Position numbers and translations under genes: made by a program. 64,000 bases of DNA, taken from contig NZ_JAFCWM010000007.1 of NCBI RefSeq assembly GCF_049897565.1, positions 62,001-126,000 of the forward strand, written 5' to 3'. Origin of the DNA: JAFCUW01 sp049897565 (GTDB lineage: Bacteria; Pseudomonadota; Gammaproteobacteria; Burkholderiales; Burkholderiaceae_D). Below are positions 54,943 through 64,000 of this stretch, piece after piece (positions within the stretch are counted from its first letter, which is position 1; every line of letters starts with the position of its first letter). The notes below the pieces were generated by a model. That model was not told where the DNA came from, made no database searches, and saw nothing but the letters and a program-made list of their open reading frames with translations.

Positions 54943-54978
54943 TAGTCTCACTTAAGCGCTTCTGACTAGATGTAGTGG
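54933..54978 (+). promoter_or_regulatory. Pair of NrdR-like boxes
   Basis: GCACTACAATTAGTCT (54933-54948) and TGACTAGATGTAGTGG (54963-54978) each match about 11 of 16 positions of the NrdR consensus as I remember it. Their starts are 30 bp apart, close to the usual three helical turns. The first overlaps the -10 element, as expected for repression of ribonucleotide reductase genes. Confidence 0.55.
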
Positions 54979-55198
54979 TACACGGGGATCTTCCCTGGCA
55001 CAGTTTTGTACCCCGTCCAGCACTTCGGACCGGTTTCCGACCAGCGTATTCAACCCATGTTTAACGTCGTTTGCCATCAGGCTTCAACGGTTGGCAGGGT
55101 ATTTTTTGCTTTTTTATTTGTTGATCGATCAGCCTCGCCGCCGGTTTACTTGATAACAATGGCTGCAGCACGACTGCATGCCGTCCCTGGGAGCTTCA

Positions 55199-58147
<2,949 letters not shown>

Positions 58148-58175
58148 GCGTCGGGTCTGGGGTCTCGGCGCCCCC

Positions 58176-58197
58176 GTCTGACCCCTGAGGGTCAGAC
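58176..58197. repeat. Inverted repeat of the GGTCAGACC family between nrdA and nrdB
   Basis: GTCTGACCC and GGGTCAGAC with a 4-base centre; further TCAGACCCC and GGGGTCT copies are next to it. No T-run, so transcription into nrdB is probably not stopped. Confidence 0.85.
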
Positions 58198-58278
58198 CCC
58201 GGTTGCGCTAGTGGCAGCACCACTCACATCACACGCGCTCTAACGCGTGAACGACACACCATCAAGAAGGAATTCATT

Positions 58279-59388
58279 ATGTTGTCATGGGACGAAGACA
58301 CCTCCAGCGCACCAGCGGCGCGCCTGCCGCAAGCGCCAAGCGAAGCGCCTGCCGATGCCGAGCTGGTCGCCAAGCGTGTGAACGCGGACGACAAGCGCAT
58401 CATCAACGGCAAGACCGACGTCAACCAGCTGGTGCCATTCAAGTACAAGTGGGCATGGGATAAATACCTGGCCGGTTGCGCGAATCACTGGATGCCGCAA
58501 GAGGTCAACATGCAGCGCGACATCGAGTTGTGGAAAAATCCCAACGGTTTGACCGATGACGAGCGTCGTCTCGTGAAAAGAAATTTGGGCTTCTTCGTCA
58601 CCGCCGATTCGCTCGCCGCCAACAACATCGTGCTCGGTACCTATCGCCACATTACGGCGCCGGAATGCCGCCAATATTTGCTGCGCCAGGCGTTCGAAGA
58701 GGCGATCCACACGCACGCTTATCAGTACATCGTGGAGTCGCTCGGACTCGATGAAGCGGAGATTTTCAACGCCTATAACGAGGTCAAATCGATCCGCGAC
58801 AAGGACGAATTCCTGATCCCGTTCATCAATACCTTGACCGATCCGGCGTTCACCACCGGCACCGTGGCGAACGACCAGACGCTGCTTAAATCGCTGATCG
58901 TGTTCGCCTGCCTGATGGAAGGACTGTTCTTTTACGTCGGCTTTACCCAGATCCTGGCGCTCGGCCGGCAGAACAAAATGATGGGTGCGGCAGAACAGTA
59001 TCAGTACATTTTGCGTGACGAATCAATGCATTGCAATTTCGGGATCGATTTGATCAACACGATCAAAATGGAAAATCCACTGCTGTGGACACCTGCTTTC
59101 CGCGAAGAGATCAAGGTGCTGTTCCTCAAGGCGGTCGACCTCGAATACGCGTACGCGGAAGACACGATGCCGCGCGGCGTGCTCGGTTTGAACGCCTCGA
59201 TGTTCAAGGGTTACCTGCGCTTTATCGCCAACCGCCGCTCGGTCCAGATCGGCCTCGATCCGCTGTTCCCGCAAGAAGAAAATCCGTTCCCGTGGATGAG
59301 CGAAATGATCGACATGAAGAAGGAGCGAAACTTCTTCGAGACGCGCGTGACCGAGTACCAAACGGGTGGTGCACTGAACTGGGAATAG
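58279..59388 (+). CDS. nrdB: Ribonucleotide reductase class I small subunit (NrdB)
   Basis: Diiron radical subunit, 369 residues. Metal ligands are seen in QAFEEAIHTHAYQYI (Glu and His), and the radical Tyr aligns with E. coli Tyr122 in the same segment (HAYQY), so it is a tyrosyl-radical enzyme and not the Phe-type class Ic. Further ligands are in CLMEGLFFYVGF and RDESMHCNFG. The C-terminus TRVTEYQTGGALNWE contacts NrdA. Ribosome site AAGGAATTC; 131 bp after nrdA. Confidence 0.96.
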   Translation: MLSWDEDTSSAPAARLPQAPSEAPADAELVAKRVNADDKRIINGKTDVNQLVPFKYKWAWDKYLAGCANHWMPQEVNMQRDIELWKNPNGLTDDERRLVKRNLGFFVTADSLAANNIVLGTYRHITAPECRQYLLRQAFEEAIHTHAYQYIVESLGLDEAEIFNAYNEVKSIRDKDEFLIPFINTLTDPAFTTGTVANDQTLLKSLIVFACLMEGLFFYVGFTQILALGRQNKMMGAAEQYQYILRDESMHCNFGIDLINTIKMENPLLWTPAFREEIKVLFLKAVDLEYAYAEDTMPRGVLGLNASMFKGYLRFIANRRSVQIGLDPLFPQEENPFPWMSEMIDMKKERNFFETRVTEYQTGGALNWE

Positions 59389-59918
59389 GTCCGCCTTGGC
59401 GATGTTTTGAAAACGCGCGAAGTGCATCTCGGGCGTTCCCATCGAAAAAAAGGATGCGAAAAACTAGTGTGGCAGTTGCGCACTGACAAGGTTTTCGTGT
59501 ACTTTACGTGATTGAATTTGTCGAAACGTGAATGCGCCGATTTTTCGCGCGCACGCCGGCAAACAAACCGATCTAAATGGGACGCTGATTCAACGGATAT
59601 GCACTTGACCTCATCGCAAAAACTAAGCCGCCCTGCCTGATTGTATGTTCAGGCATGGCGGCTTTTTCGTTTCGCGGTTGGGCGCTTCTGGGATGTGAAC
59701 AGCGCACTGGTAACACCGATTTTGTCGTCGTGAAGATCCGACGACTATGGCTGAAGTGCTGCAATCGTGAGGAGATGCAGCAGTTCAGCTGGTGCCGAAT
59801 TCATTAGCATAAACACGCAGGACGTTTGTGCCGATGAATAATTCGCCTGACCACTATACGGGTCGGACGGGTTTTAACCTTAGCGTATTTTTCCCATCGC
59901 AGATGAAGGAGAACTCAA
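59389..59918. other. Intergenic region after nrdB
   Basis: 530 bp with one terminator (59625-59667) and an AT-rich stretch that should hold the promoter of the H1-like gene. No open frame with a ribosome site and no tRNA found. Confidence 0.5.
59625..59667 (+). terminator. Intrinsic terminator, 237 bp after nrdB
   Basis: AAGCCGCC..GCCTGA pairs with TCAGGC..GGCGGCTT across an 8-base loop, followed by five T. Confidence 0.8.
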
Positions 59919-60902
59919 ATGGCAACAGCCGCAAAGAAACCAGCAGCAAAGAAACCGGTAGCGAAAGCCGCCGCCAAGCCAGCAGCGAAACCGGTAGCGA
60001 AAAAAGCGACCGCAGCAGCCAAGCCAGCCGCAAAGCCAGCAGCCAAGAAAGCCGCAGCCAAGCCAGCAGCAAAGCCGGCCGCTAAGAAAGCAGCCGCCAA
60101 GCCAGCAGCAAAGAAAGCCGCTCCAAAAGCAGCAGCCAAGCCGGTAGCGAAAAAAGCCGCGGCGAAGCCAGCAGCGAAGAAGGCAGCTCCTAAAGCAGCA
60201 GCGAAGAAAGCCGCTCCGAAAGCCGCCGCCAAGAAAGCCGCTCCAAAAGCAGCCGCCAAGAAAGCAGCTCCAAAAGCAGCAGCGAAGCCAGTAGCGAAAA
60301 AAGCCGCAGCCAAGCCAGCAGCGAAGAAAGCCGCTCCGAAAGCCGCCGCCAAGAAAGCCGCTCCAAAAGCCGCCGCCAAGAAAGCCGCTCCAAAAGCAGC
60401 CGCCAGGAAAGCCGCTCCAAAGGCAGCAGTAAAGAAAGCAGCACCAAAAGCAGCAGCGAAGAAAGCCGCCCCAAAGGCAGCCGTCAAGAAAGCAGCAGCA
60501 AAGCCAGTCGCAAAAAAAGCAGTAACTAAAGCAGTAACTAAAGCAGTAACTAAAGCAGTAACTAAAGCAGCAGCAAAGCCAGCAGCGAAAGCAGCAGCAA
60601 AGCCAGCAGCAAAAAAGGTGGCGGCTAAGCCAGCAGCAAAAAAGTCCGTTAAGGCTGCACCAGCAGCCAAGCCAATGGCAGCGCCAGCAGCAGCACCAGC
60701 TGCCGCCAAGCCAGCGGTGAAAAGAGCGGCTGCGCCTAAAAAGCCGGCAGCACCGAAGGCGGCAGCAACGCCGAAGCCAGCAGCACCGGCAGCAGCGCCA
60801 GCGGCGGCACCAGCAGCAGCAGCTCCAGCGCCGGCGCCGGCAGCGAAAACCGTGTTGGCTCCAGCAGCAGCATGGCCTTTCCCGACCAGCAGCCGTCCGT
60901 AA
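59919..60902 (+). CDS. Histone-H1-like Lys/Ala/Pro-rich DNA-binding protein
   Basis: A 327-residue, extremely basic protein built from AAKKAAPKAAAKKA- and KPVAKK-type repeats, as in the H1-like proteins of Bordetella, Ralstonia and relatives. It is expected to coat DNA in the nucleoid. Residues about 200-215 are four exact KAVT repeats. The C-terminal 90 residues are Ala/Pro-rich with fewer Lys. Strong ribosome site (GAAGGAGAAC). Repeat number is likely to vary between strains. The opposite strand is also open but has no ribosome site. Confidence 0.9.
   Translation: MATAAKKPAAKKPVAKAAAKPAAKPVAKKATAAAKPAAKPAAKKAAAKPAAKPAAKKAAAKPAAKKAAPKAAAKPVAKKAAAKPAAKKAAPKAAAKKAAPKAAAKKAAPKAAAKKAAPKAAAKPVAKKAAAKPAAKKAAPKAAAKKAAPKAAAKKAAPKAAARKAAPKAAVKKAAPKAAAKKAAPKAAVKKAAAKPVAKKAVTKAVTKAVTKAVTKAAAKPAAKAAAKPAAKKVAAKPAAKKSVKAAPAAKPMAAPAAAPAAAKPAVKRAAAPKKPAAPKAAATPKPAAPAAAPAAAPAAAAPAPAPAAKTVLAPAAAWPFPTSSRP
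60516..60563. repeat. Four exact 12-bp tandem repeats within the H1-like gene
   Basis: AAAGCAGTAACT four times in a row, encoding KAVT each time. Unlike the surrounding repeats, these are identical in DNA, so they are recent. Confidence 0.92.
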
Positions 60903-60931
60903 TAGCCAGCTGCGCCTGGATCAGGCAAAAT

Positions 60932-60970
60932 ACCGCTGTGTGACACGTTTCACACAGCGGTTTTTTTTTA
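60932..60970 (+). terminator. Intrinsic terminator after the H1-like gene
   Basis: Perfect 11-bp stem ACCGCTGTGTG/CACACAGCGGT, 8-base loop, then nine T. It ends right at the ribosome site of the next gene. Confidence 0.93.
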
Positions 60971-60980
60971 AGGAGTCGTC

Positions 60981-61511
60981 GTGCTCAGTATTCTGCAGTT
61001 GATCGTGGACGCCATCGCCACCGTGCTCGGCGGCGTCTTGTTGCTTCGTTTCTGGATGCAGGCGATTCGTGTCCGGCCACCCGCGTCGGTGGCGCAATTT
61101 ACCTTTACCTTATCCGATTGGCTGGTGCGCCCGCTGCGCCGCCTCGTGCCTGGCGTCGGCGGTTACGACTGGGCCAGCCTGATCGGCGCGTTTCTGGTGG
61201 TGTTCCTCGCCACCTCTGTGCTGTTCCTGTCCGGCATGCCGGGACAGACCGTGTTCCTGATGGCGCTGTACCGCTTCCTCAACTGGATCATTTACGGCTT
61301 CATGGCCTTGCTGGTCGTCGAAGCGATCTTCAGCTGGGTCAACCCGCACGCGCCGCTGGCGCCGCTTGTGCGGGCCCTCAACGACCCGCTGCTGCGTCCG
61401 CTGCGCAAGGTGGTGCCGCTGCTCGGCGGGCTCGACCTCTCGCTGCTGGTGGCGCTGATCCTGCTGCAGATCGCGCAACTGTTGCTGGGCATGGCGTTCG
61501 GCTTCCGATGA
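60981..61511 (+). CDS. YggT family membrane protein
   Basis: A 176-residue inner membrane protein made of two YGGT repeats (LSILQLIVDAIATVLGGVLL and FLNWIIYGFMALLVVEAIFS), each with the motif region DWLVRPLRRLVPG or NDPLLRPLRKVVPLLGGLDL. Function unknown; linked in other bacteria to osmotic stress and cell division. A GTG start with AAGGAG five bases upstream. That ribosome site touches the preceding terminator, so expression may depend on read-through or a promoter inside the H1-like gene. Confidence 0.9.
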   Translation: MLSILQLIVDAIATVLGGVLLLRFWMQAIRVRPPASVAQFTFTLSDWLVRPLRRLVPGVGGYDWASLIGAFLVVFLATSVLFLSGMPGQTVFLMALYRFLNWIIYGFMALLVVEAIFSWVNPHAPLAPLVRALNDPLLRPLRKVVPLLGGLDLSLLVALILLQIAQLLLGMAFGFR

Positions 61512-61816
61512 GTCGTGGCTGGTGTTCGGCACTGCCGGCCGGCATCAGGCTGGCGGTGCAGATCACGCCGAACGCGAAGAAGACGGAAATGATCGGCGTG
61601 CTCGACGGCGCCCTCAAGCTCAAGCTGCAGGCGCAGCCAATCGAAGGCAAGGCCAACGAGGCCCTGGTCAAATACCTGGCGGCGGCGCTGTCGGTGCCCA
61701 GGAGTGCGGTGACGATTACGCACGGGCTGGCCAATAAACGCAAACTGATCGAGGTGAATTGCGCCGGGTTGACGGTGGCGGAAGTCGAGCGCTTGCTGGT
61801 GGGGGCGTTGGGCTAG
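61508..61816 (+). CDS. DUF167 (YggU) family protein
   Basis: A 102-residue cytosolic protein of the DUF167/YggU fold. RLAVQITPNAKKTEMIG and IEGKANEALVKYLAAALSVP are the family pattern. The function is unknown, but the gene usually accompanies yggT, as here, where its ATG overlaps the yggT stop (ATGA). Confidence 0.93.
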   Translation: MSRGWCSALPAGIRLAVQITPNAKKTEMIGVLDGALKLKLQAQPIEGKANEALVKYLAAALSVPRSAVTITHGLANKRKLIEVNCAGLTVAEVERLLVGALG

Positions 61817-61883
61817 TCGCCGGTATGCGCGCGAATGGGGCCCCCGCTTTCGCGAGGGCGACGGATCCACCGTCCCGGCCCGA

Positions 61884-62822
61884 TCAGAACCGGTAGCCGA
61901 ATTCTTTTTCGAAGCGGTCGGCCACTTCGGCAGCGGTGAAGACGTGGTTCTGGCCGCCCTGGTGGGCAATCTTCAGCGCGCCCATCAGGCTGGCCAGGCG
62001 GCCGGTCGTTTCCCAGTCGAAATCGTTGGCGATGCCGAACAGCAGGCCGGCGCGGTAGGCGTCGCCGCAGCCGGTCGGGTCGACCACGGCCGCCGCTTTC
62101 ACGCACGGGATATCGAAGCGCTTGCCGTCGGTGTAGATCTCGGAGCCGTTCTCGCCGCGCGTGACGATCAGCGCTTCCAGGCGCGAGGCGATGTCGGCCA
62201 GCGTCAGGCCGGTGCGGTCCATCAGCATCTCGAACTCGTAGTCGTTGGCGGCAACGTAGCTGGCCTGGTTGATGAAGTCGATCAGCTCGGCGCCGCTGAA
62301 CATCGGCAGCTGCTGGCCTGGATCGAACATGAACGGCAGGTTCTGCGTGGCGCAGTCGGTGGCGTGCTTGAGCATGCCGTCACGGCCATCCGGAGCGATG
62401 ATTGCCACCCGCAGCTCGCCGCAGTCAGCCACGTTGTTCTCGTGCGAGAACTGCATTGCGCCCGGGTGGAAGGCGTTGATCTGGTTATTGTCGAGGTCGG
62501 CCGTGACGAAGCACTGGGCGGTGTAGGCATGGCCGATCTTGCGGATGGCGCGCGTGGCGATGCCGAGCTGCTCGAAGCGCTCGAGGTATTCGCCGCCATC
62601 CTGGCCGATGGTTGCCATGATCAGCGGGTCGCCGCCCAGCATGTTGAGGTTGTAGGCAATGTTCGCCGCGCAGCCGCCGTACTCGGTGCGCAAGGTCGGC
62701 ACCAGGAACGAGACGTTGACCTTGTGCAGCTGGTCGGCCAGCAGCGCCTCGGAGAAGCGGCCGTGGTATTGCATGATCTTGTCGAATGCGAGGGAACCGC
62801 AGATCAGGGTGGTCTTGTTCAT
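61884..62822 (-). CDS. PfkB-family sugar/adenosine kinase
   Basis: A 312-residue ribokinase-fold kinase. The N-terminal pattern YGGCAANIAYNLNMLGGD binds substrate, and the C-terminal VDPTGCGDAYRAGLLFG contains the catalytic Asp and anion hole. Close relatives in betaproteobacteria are annotated as adenosine kinase or carbohydrate kinase; the true substrate is not decided by sequence. It is 8 bp downstream of the DUF3426 gene on the same strand, and probably cotranscribed. Confidence 0.9.
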   Translation of the reverse strand: MNKTTLICGSLAFDKIMQYHGRFSEALLADQLHKVNVSFLVPTLRTEYGGCAANIAYNLNMLGGDPLIMATIGQDGGEYLERFEQLGIATRAIRKIGHAYTAQCFVTADLDNNQINAFHPGAMQFSHENNVADCGELRVAIIAPDGRDGMLKHATDCATQNLPFMFDPGQQLPMFSGAELIDFINQASYVAANDYEFEMLMDRTGLTLADIASRLEALIVTRGENGSEIYTDGKRFDIPCVKAAAVVDPTGCGDAYRAGLLFGIANDFDWETTGRLASLMGALKIAHQGGQNHVFTAAEVADRFEKEFGYRF

Positions 62823-62830
62823 TTTTTGCC

Positions 62831-64000
62831 TTATGGATAGAAGATGGCGATGTGGTAGCCGGATGCCTTGATCTGGTTCAGCTCGAAAAACAGTTTGACA
62901 GCTTGCTCGGTGCCCGGGCCGAAACCCTTTGCGGCGGCAACTGTCGGCGGCAAATATTGCGCCGGCGTGAACACGCGGCGTACCAGCGGCTTGTCGTTGG
63001 CGTCGGTCAGCGCCAGTTCGATGTGCGGCCAGGCCTGCGCCAGGCTGCCGGGATTGCGCAGCAAGGTGGTGTAGCTGAAGGCGTTGACGCCGAGCGACTG
63101 CAGCTCGCCGGTCTCGACGCTCAGGGTGTCGATCTGCGCCGGCAGCTCGACCTTGCAGCCGAATACGGCGCAGGTCGCCGACAGCACCGGCCTGGTTTGC
63201 GGGAAACGCGCCGCCAGCACATTGCGAAACGTCGTCACCGCCTGCGCGGCAAGCGCCAGCAGCAGCAAGGCAGAGGCGATTGCCATGACGATGCGGCGGT
63301 TGCGCCGGCTTTCCTCCTGCAGGCGGCTGCGCCGGACGAATTCAGGCTCGTCGCTGGCCGGCTCGTCATCGTGCGCGTCGACCACTTCTGCGGGCACGGC
63401 CAGCGGCGCCGGTCGGGCCACCTTGCTGCGCTTGGCGGCGCGGCGGGCGGTGGTGGATGCGGCGGCCGGCTCCAGCGGCGCCGGTGCCGTCGGTTCGGCC
63501 GAGGCGCGCATCAGGAACGGCGCGATCGAATCGGGATTGTCGTCGTGAACGAGCGGCTCGATCGGCTCGTCGTCGTCCGGCGCTGGCACGGCGACGATTT
63601 CCTCGTCGACCGCAGGATCGGACCCGGGCTCAGGCTCGGGTTCCGGTTCAGGCGCAGATTCAGGCTCAGATTCAGGCGCAGATTCAGGCTCAGATTCAGG
63701 CTCAGATTCAGGCTCAGATTCAAGCGCCTGTTTCGGCAGAATGCCGAACGGATCGAACGTGGTGTCGAAGTCGAGCGTAAAGACGGGCTCTTCAACCGGT
63801 TCGGTTTCCTTCGCCTCGATCTCGGCCATTTCGGCGTCGAAGGCATCGCTCGCGGATGGTTCAGCAGGAGGGGGAGCGGGAGTCGGAGGGGCCGATTCTT
63901 CAAGCGGCGCCGGCTGGTCGGCCTGGCGCGTGGCGGCGTCGACCAGCGCGGCGTTGCCGTCGAATACTTCGTTGCAGGCGCCGCAACGTACTAAGCCCCC
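62831..64000 (-). CDS. DUF3426 protein with N-terminal zinc ribbon (5' end cut off)
   Basis: At least 390 residues; the start is beyond the window. The visible N-terminal part LVRCGACNEVFDGNAALVDA is the second half of an MJ0042-type zinc ribbon (two Cys visible). A long Pro/Glu/Ala-rich region with ESEPESAP repeats follows, then a membrane helix (IVMAIASALLLLALAAQAV), and the DUF3426 domain at the C-terminus (SATCAVFGCKVELPAQIDTL ... GVNAFSYTTLLRNPG). The role is unknown; in betaproteobacteria the gene commonly lies next to prmA. Confidence 0.9.
   Translation of the reverse strand, partial: GGLVRCGACNEVFDGNAALVDAATRQADQPAPLEESAPPTPAPPPAEPSASDAFDAEMAEIEAKETEPVEEPVFTLDFDTTFDPFGILPKQALESEPESEPESEPESAPESEPESAPEPEPEPEPGSDPAVDEEIVAVPAPDDDEPIEPLVHDDNPDSIAPFLMRASAEPTAPAPLEPAAASTTARRAAKRSKVARPAPLAVPAEVVDAHDDEPASDEPEFVRRSRLQEESRRNRRIVMAIASALLLLALAAQAVTTFRNVLAARFPQTRPVLSATCAVFGCKVELPAQIDTLSVETGELQSLGVNAFSYTTLLRNPGSLAQAWPHIELALTDANDKPLVRRVFTPAQYLPPTVAAAKGFGPGTEQAVKLFFELNQIKASGYHIAIFYP
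63649..63720. repeat. Six 12-bp tandem repeats within the DUF3426 gene
   Basis: CAGGCTCAGATT or CAGGCGCAGATT six times in a row. On the coding strand they give alternating Glu-Ser-Glu-Pro and Glu-Ser-Ala-Pro units. Confidence 0.9.

Larger units (their letters stand above)
54656..55198. other. Upstream region of nrdAB
   Basis: A 543-bp gap. It holds a sigma-70 promoter with two NrdR-like boxes (about 54914-54978) and then about 220 bases of T-rich leader before nrdA. I found no supported gene or RNA in it; short open frames here lack ribosome sites. Confidence 0.6.

Noticed and set aside
54991..55010. TGGCACAG..TTGTA considered as a sigma-54 promoter for nrdA
   Set aside because: The GC element is absent at the required distance from the GG element, and nrdAB is normally sigma-70 controlled.
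60181..60500. Repeats in the H1-like gene considered as a CRISPR or satellite array
   Set aside because: The repeats are coding, in frame, short and without spacers.
59915..60946. 343-codon minus-strand frame made of Ala/Phe/Gly repeats
   Set aside because: It is the complement of the repetitive H1-like gene; it lacks a ribosome site and begins in the terminator of that gene.
63649..63720. Short direct repeats considered as a CRISPR array
   Set aside because: 12-bp units lie directly next to each other with no spacers, inside an open frame.

Overview
The window is high-GC chromosomal DNA, most likely from a betaproteobacterium of the order Burkholderiales. The family Oxalobacteraceae (Massilia/Duganella-like) is my best guess. 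The reasons are gene order and protein types, not a database search: ffh next to a CcsA/YpjD-type gene, a PP0621-family gene and pilSR; rppH divergent from proS; lysine/alanine-rich histone-H1-like proteins; DUF1841 and DUF3426 genes; and many short GGTCAGACC-type palindromes between genes. Nearly all of the DNA is coding. I saw no rRNA, tRNA, CRISPR array, complete insertion sequence or prophage.

Left part (1-13 kb). The window opens in the end of a phenylacetate gene cluster (livF-like ATPase, paaY, paaZ). A membrane diguanylate cyclase follows. Next come a photoactive yellow protein gene with every chromophore-site residue I could check, and directly behind it the PYP-type 4-coumarate ligase. 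The ligase N-terminus looks like an acyl-carrier domain with a DSL phosphopantetheine site. A tight operon then starts with a two-subunit molybdenum hydroxylase (IorA/IorB-like) and continues into soxX-soxY-soxZ-soxA, a small cytochrome c and a SoxF/FccB flavoprotein. No soxB or soxCD is in the window.

Middle part (13-45 kb). This is mixed chromosomal content: a DUF1501/DUF1800 pair, an EAL phosphodiesterase, argH with TRAP transporter subunits dctQM, a deacylase-like metalloenzyme, a secreted cyanophycinase, a secreted M64 peptidase, topoisomerase IV (parC, parE), a degenerate receiver protein, a GATase1 hydrolase, a GCS2-family ligase, a cation/proton antiporter, a MoxR-GNAT-vWA operon, two cytochromes c, and two related retropepsin-like protease genes, one broken by a stop codon. 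Several gene remnants lie here: an RcnB-like gene, an NTF2-like tail, and a decayed SDR/LysR divergent pair. Some sit beside the palindromic repeats.

Right part (45-64 kb). Mostly housekeeping: rppH, proS, a lytic transglycosylase, a SWIB protein with a histone-like tail, ffh, a CcsA/YpjD-like protein, pilS/pilR (type IV pilus control), nrdA/nrdB with a likely NrdR-controlled promoter, an H1-like protein, yggT and a DUF167 gene, a PfkB-family kinase, and the start of a DUF3426 gene that runs off the right edge.

The most interesting signals are the PYP/ligase pair with its possible built-in carrier domain and promoter palindrome, the molybdenum hydroxylase-sox hybrid operon with an atypical SoxY tail, and the palindrome family, which includes a perfect 70-bp palindrome and paired base changes between copies.
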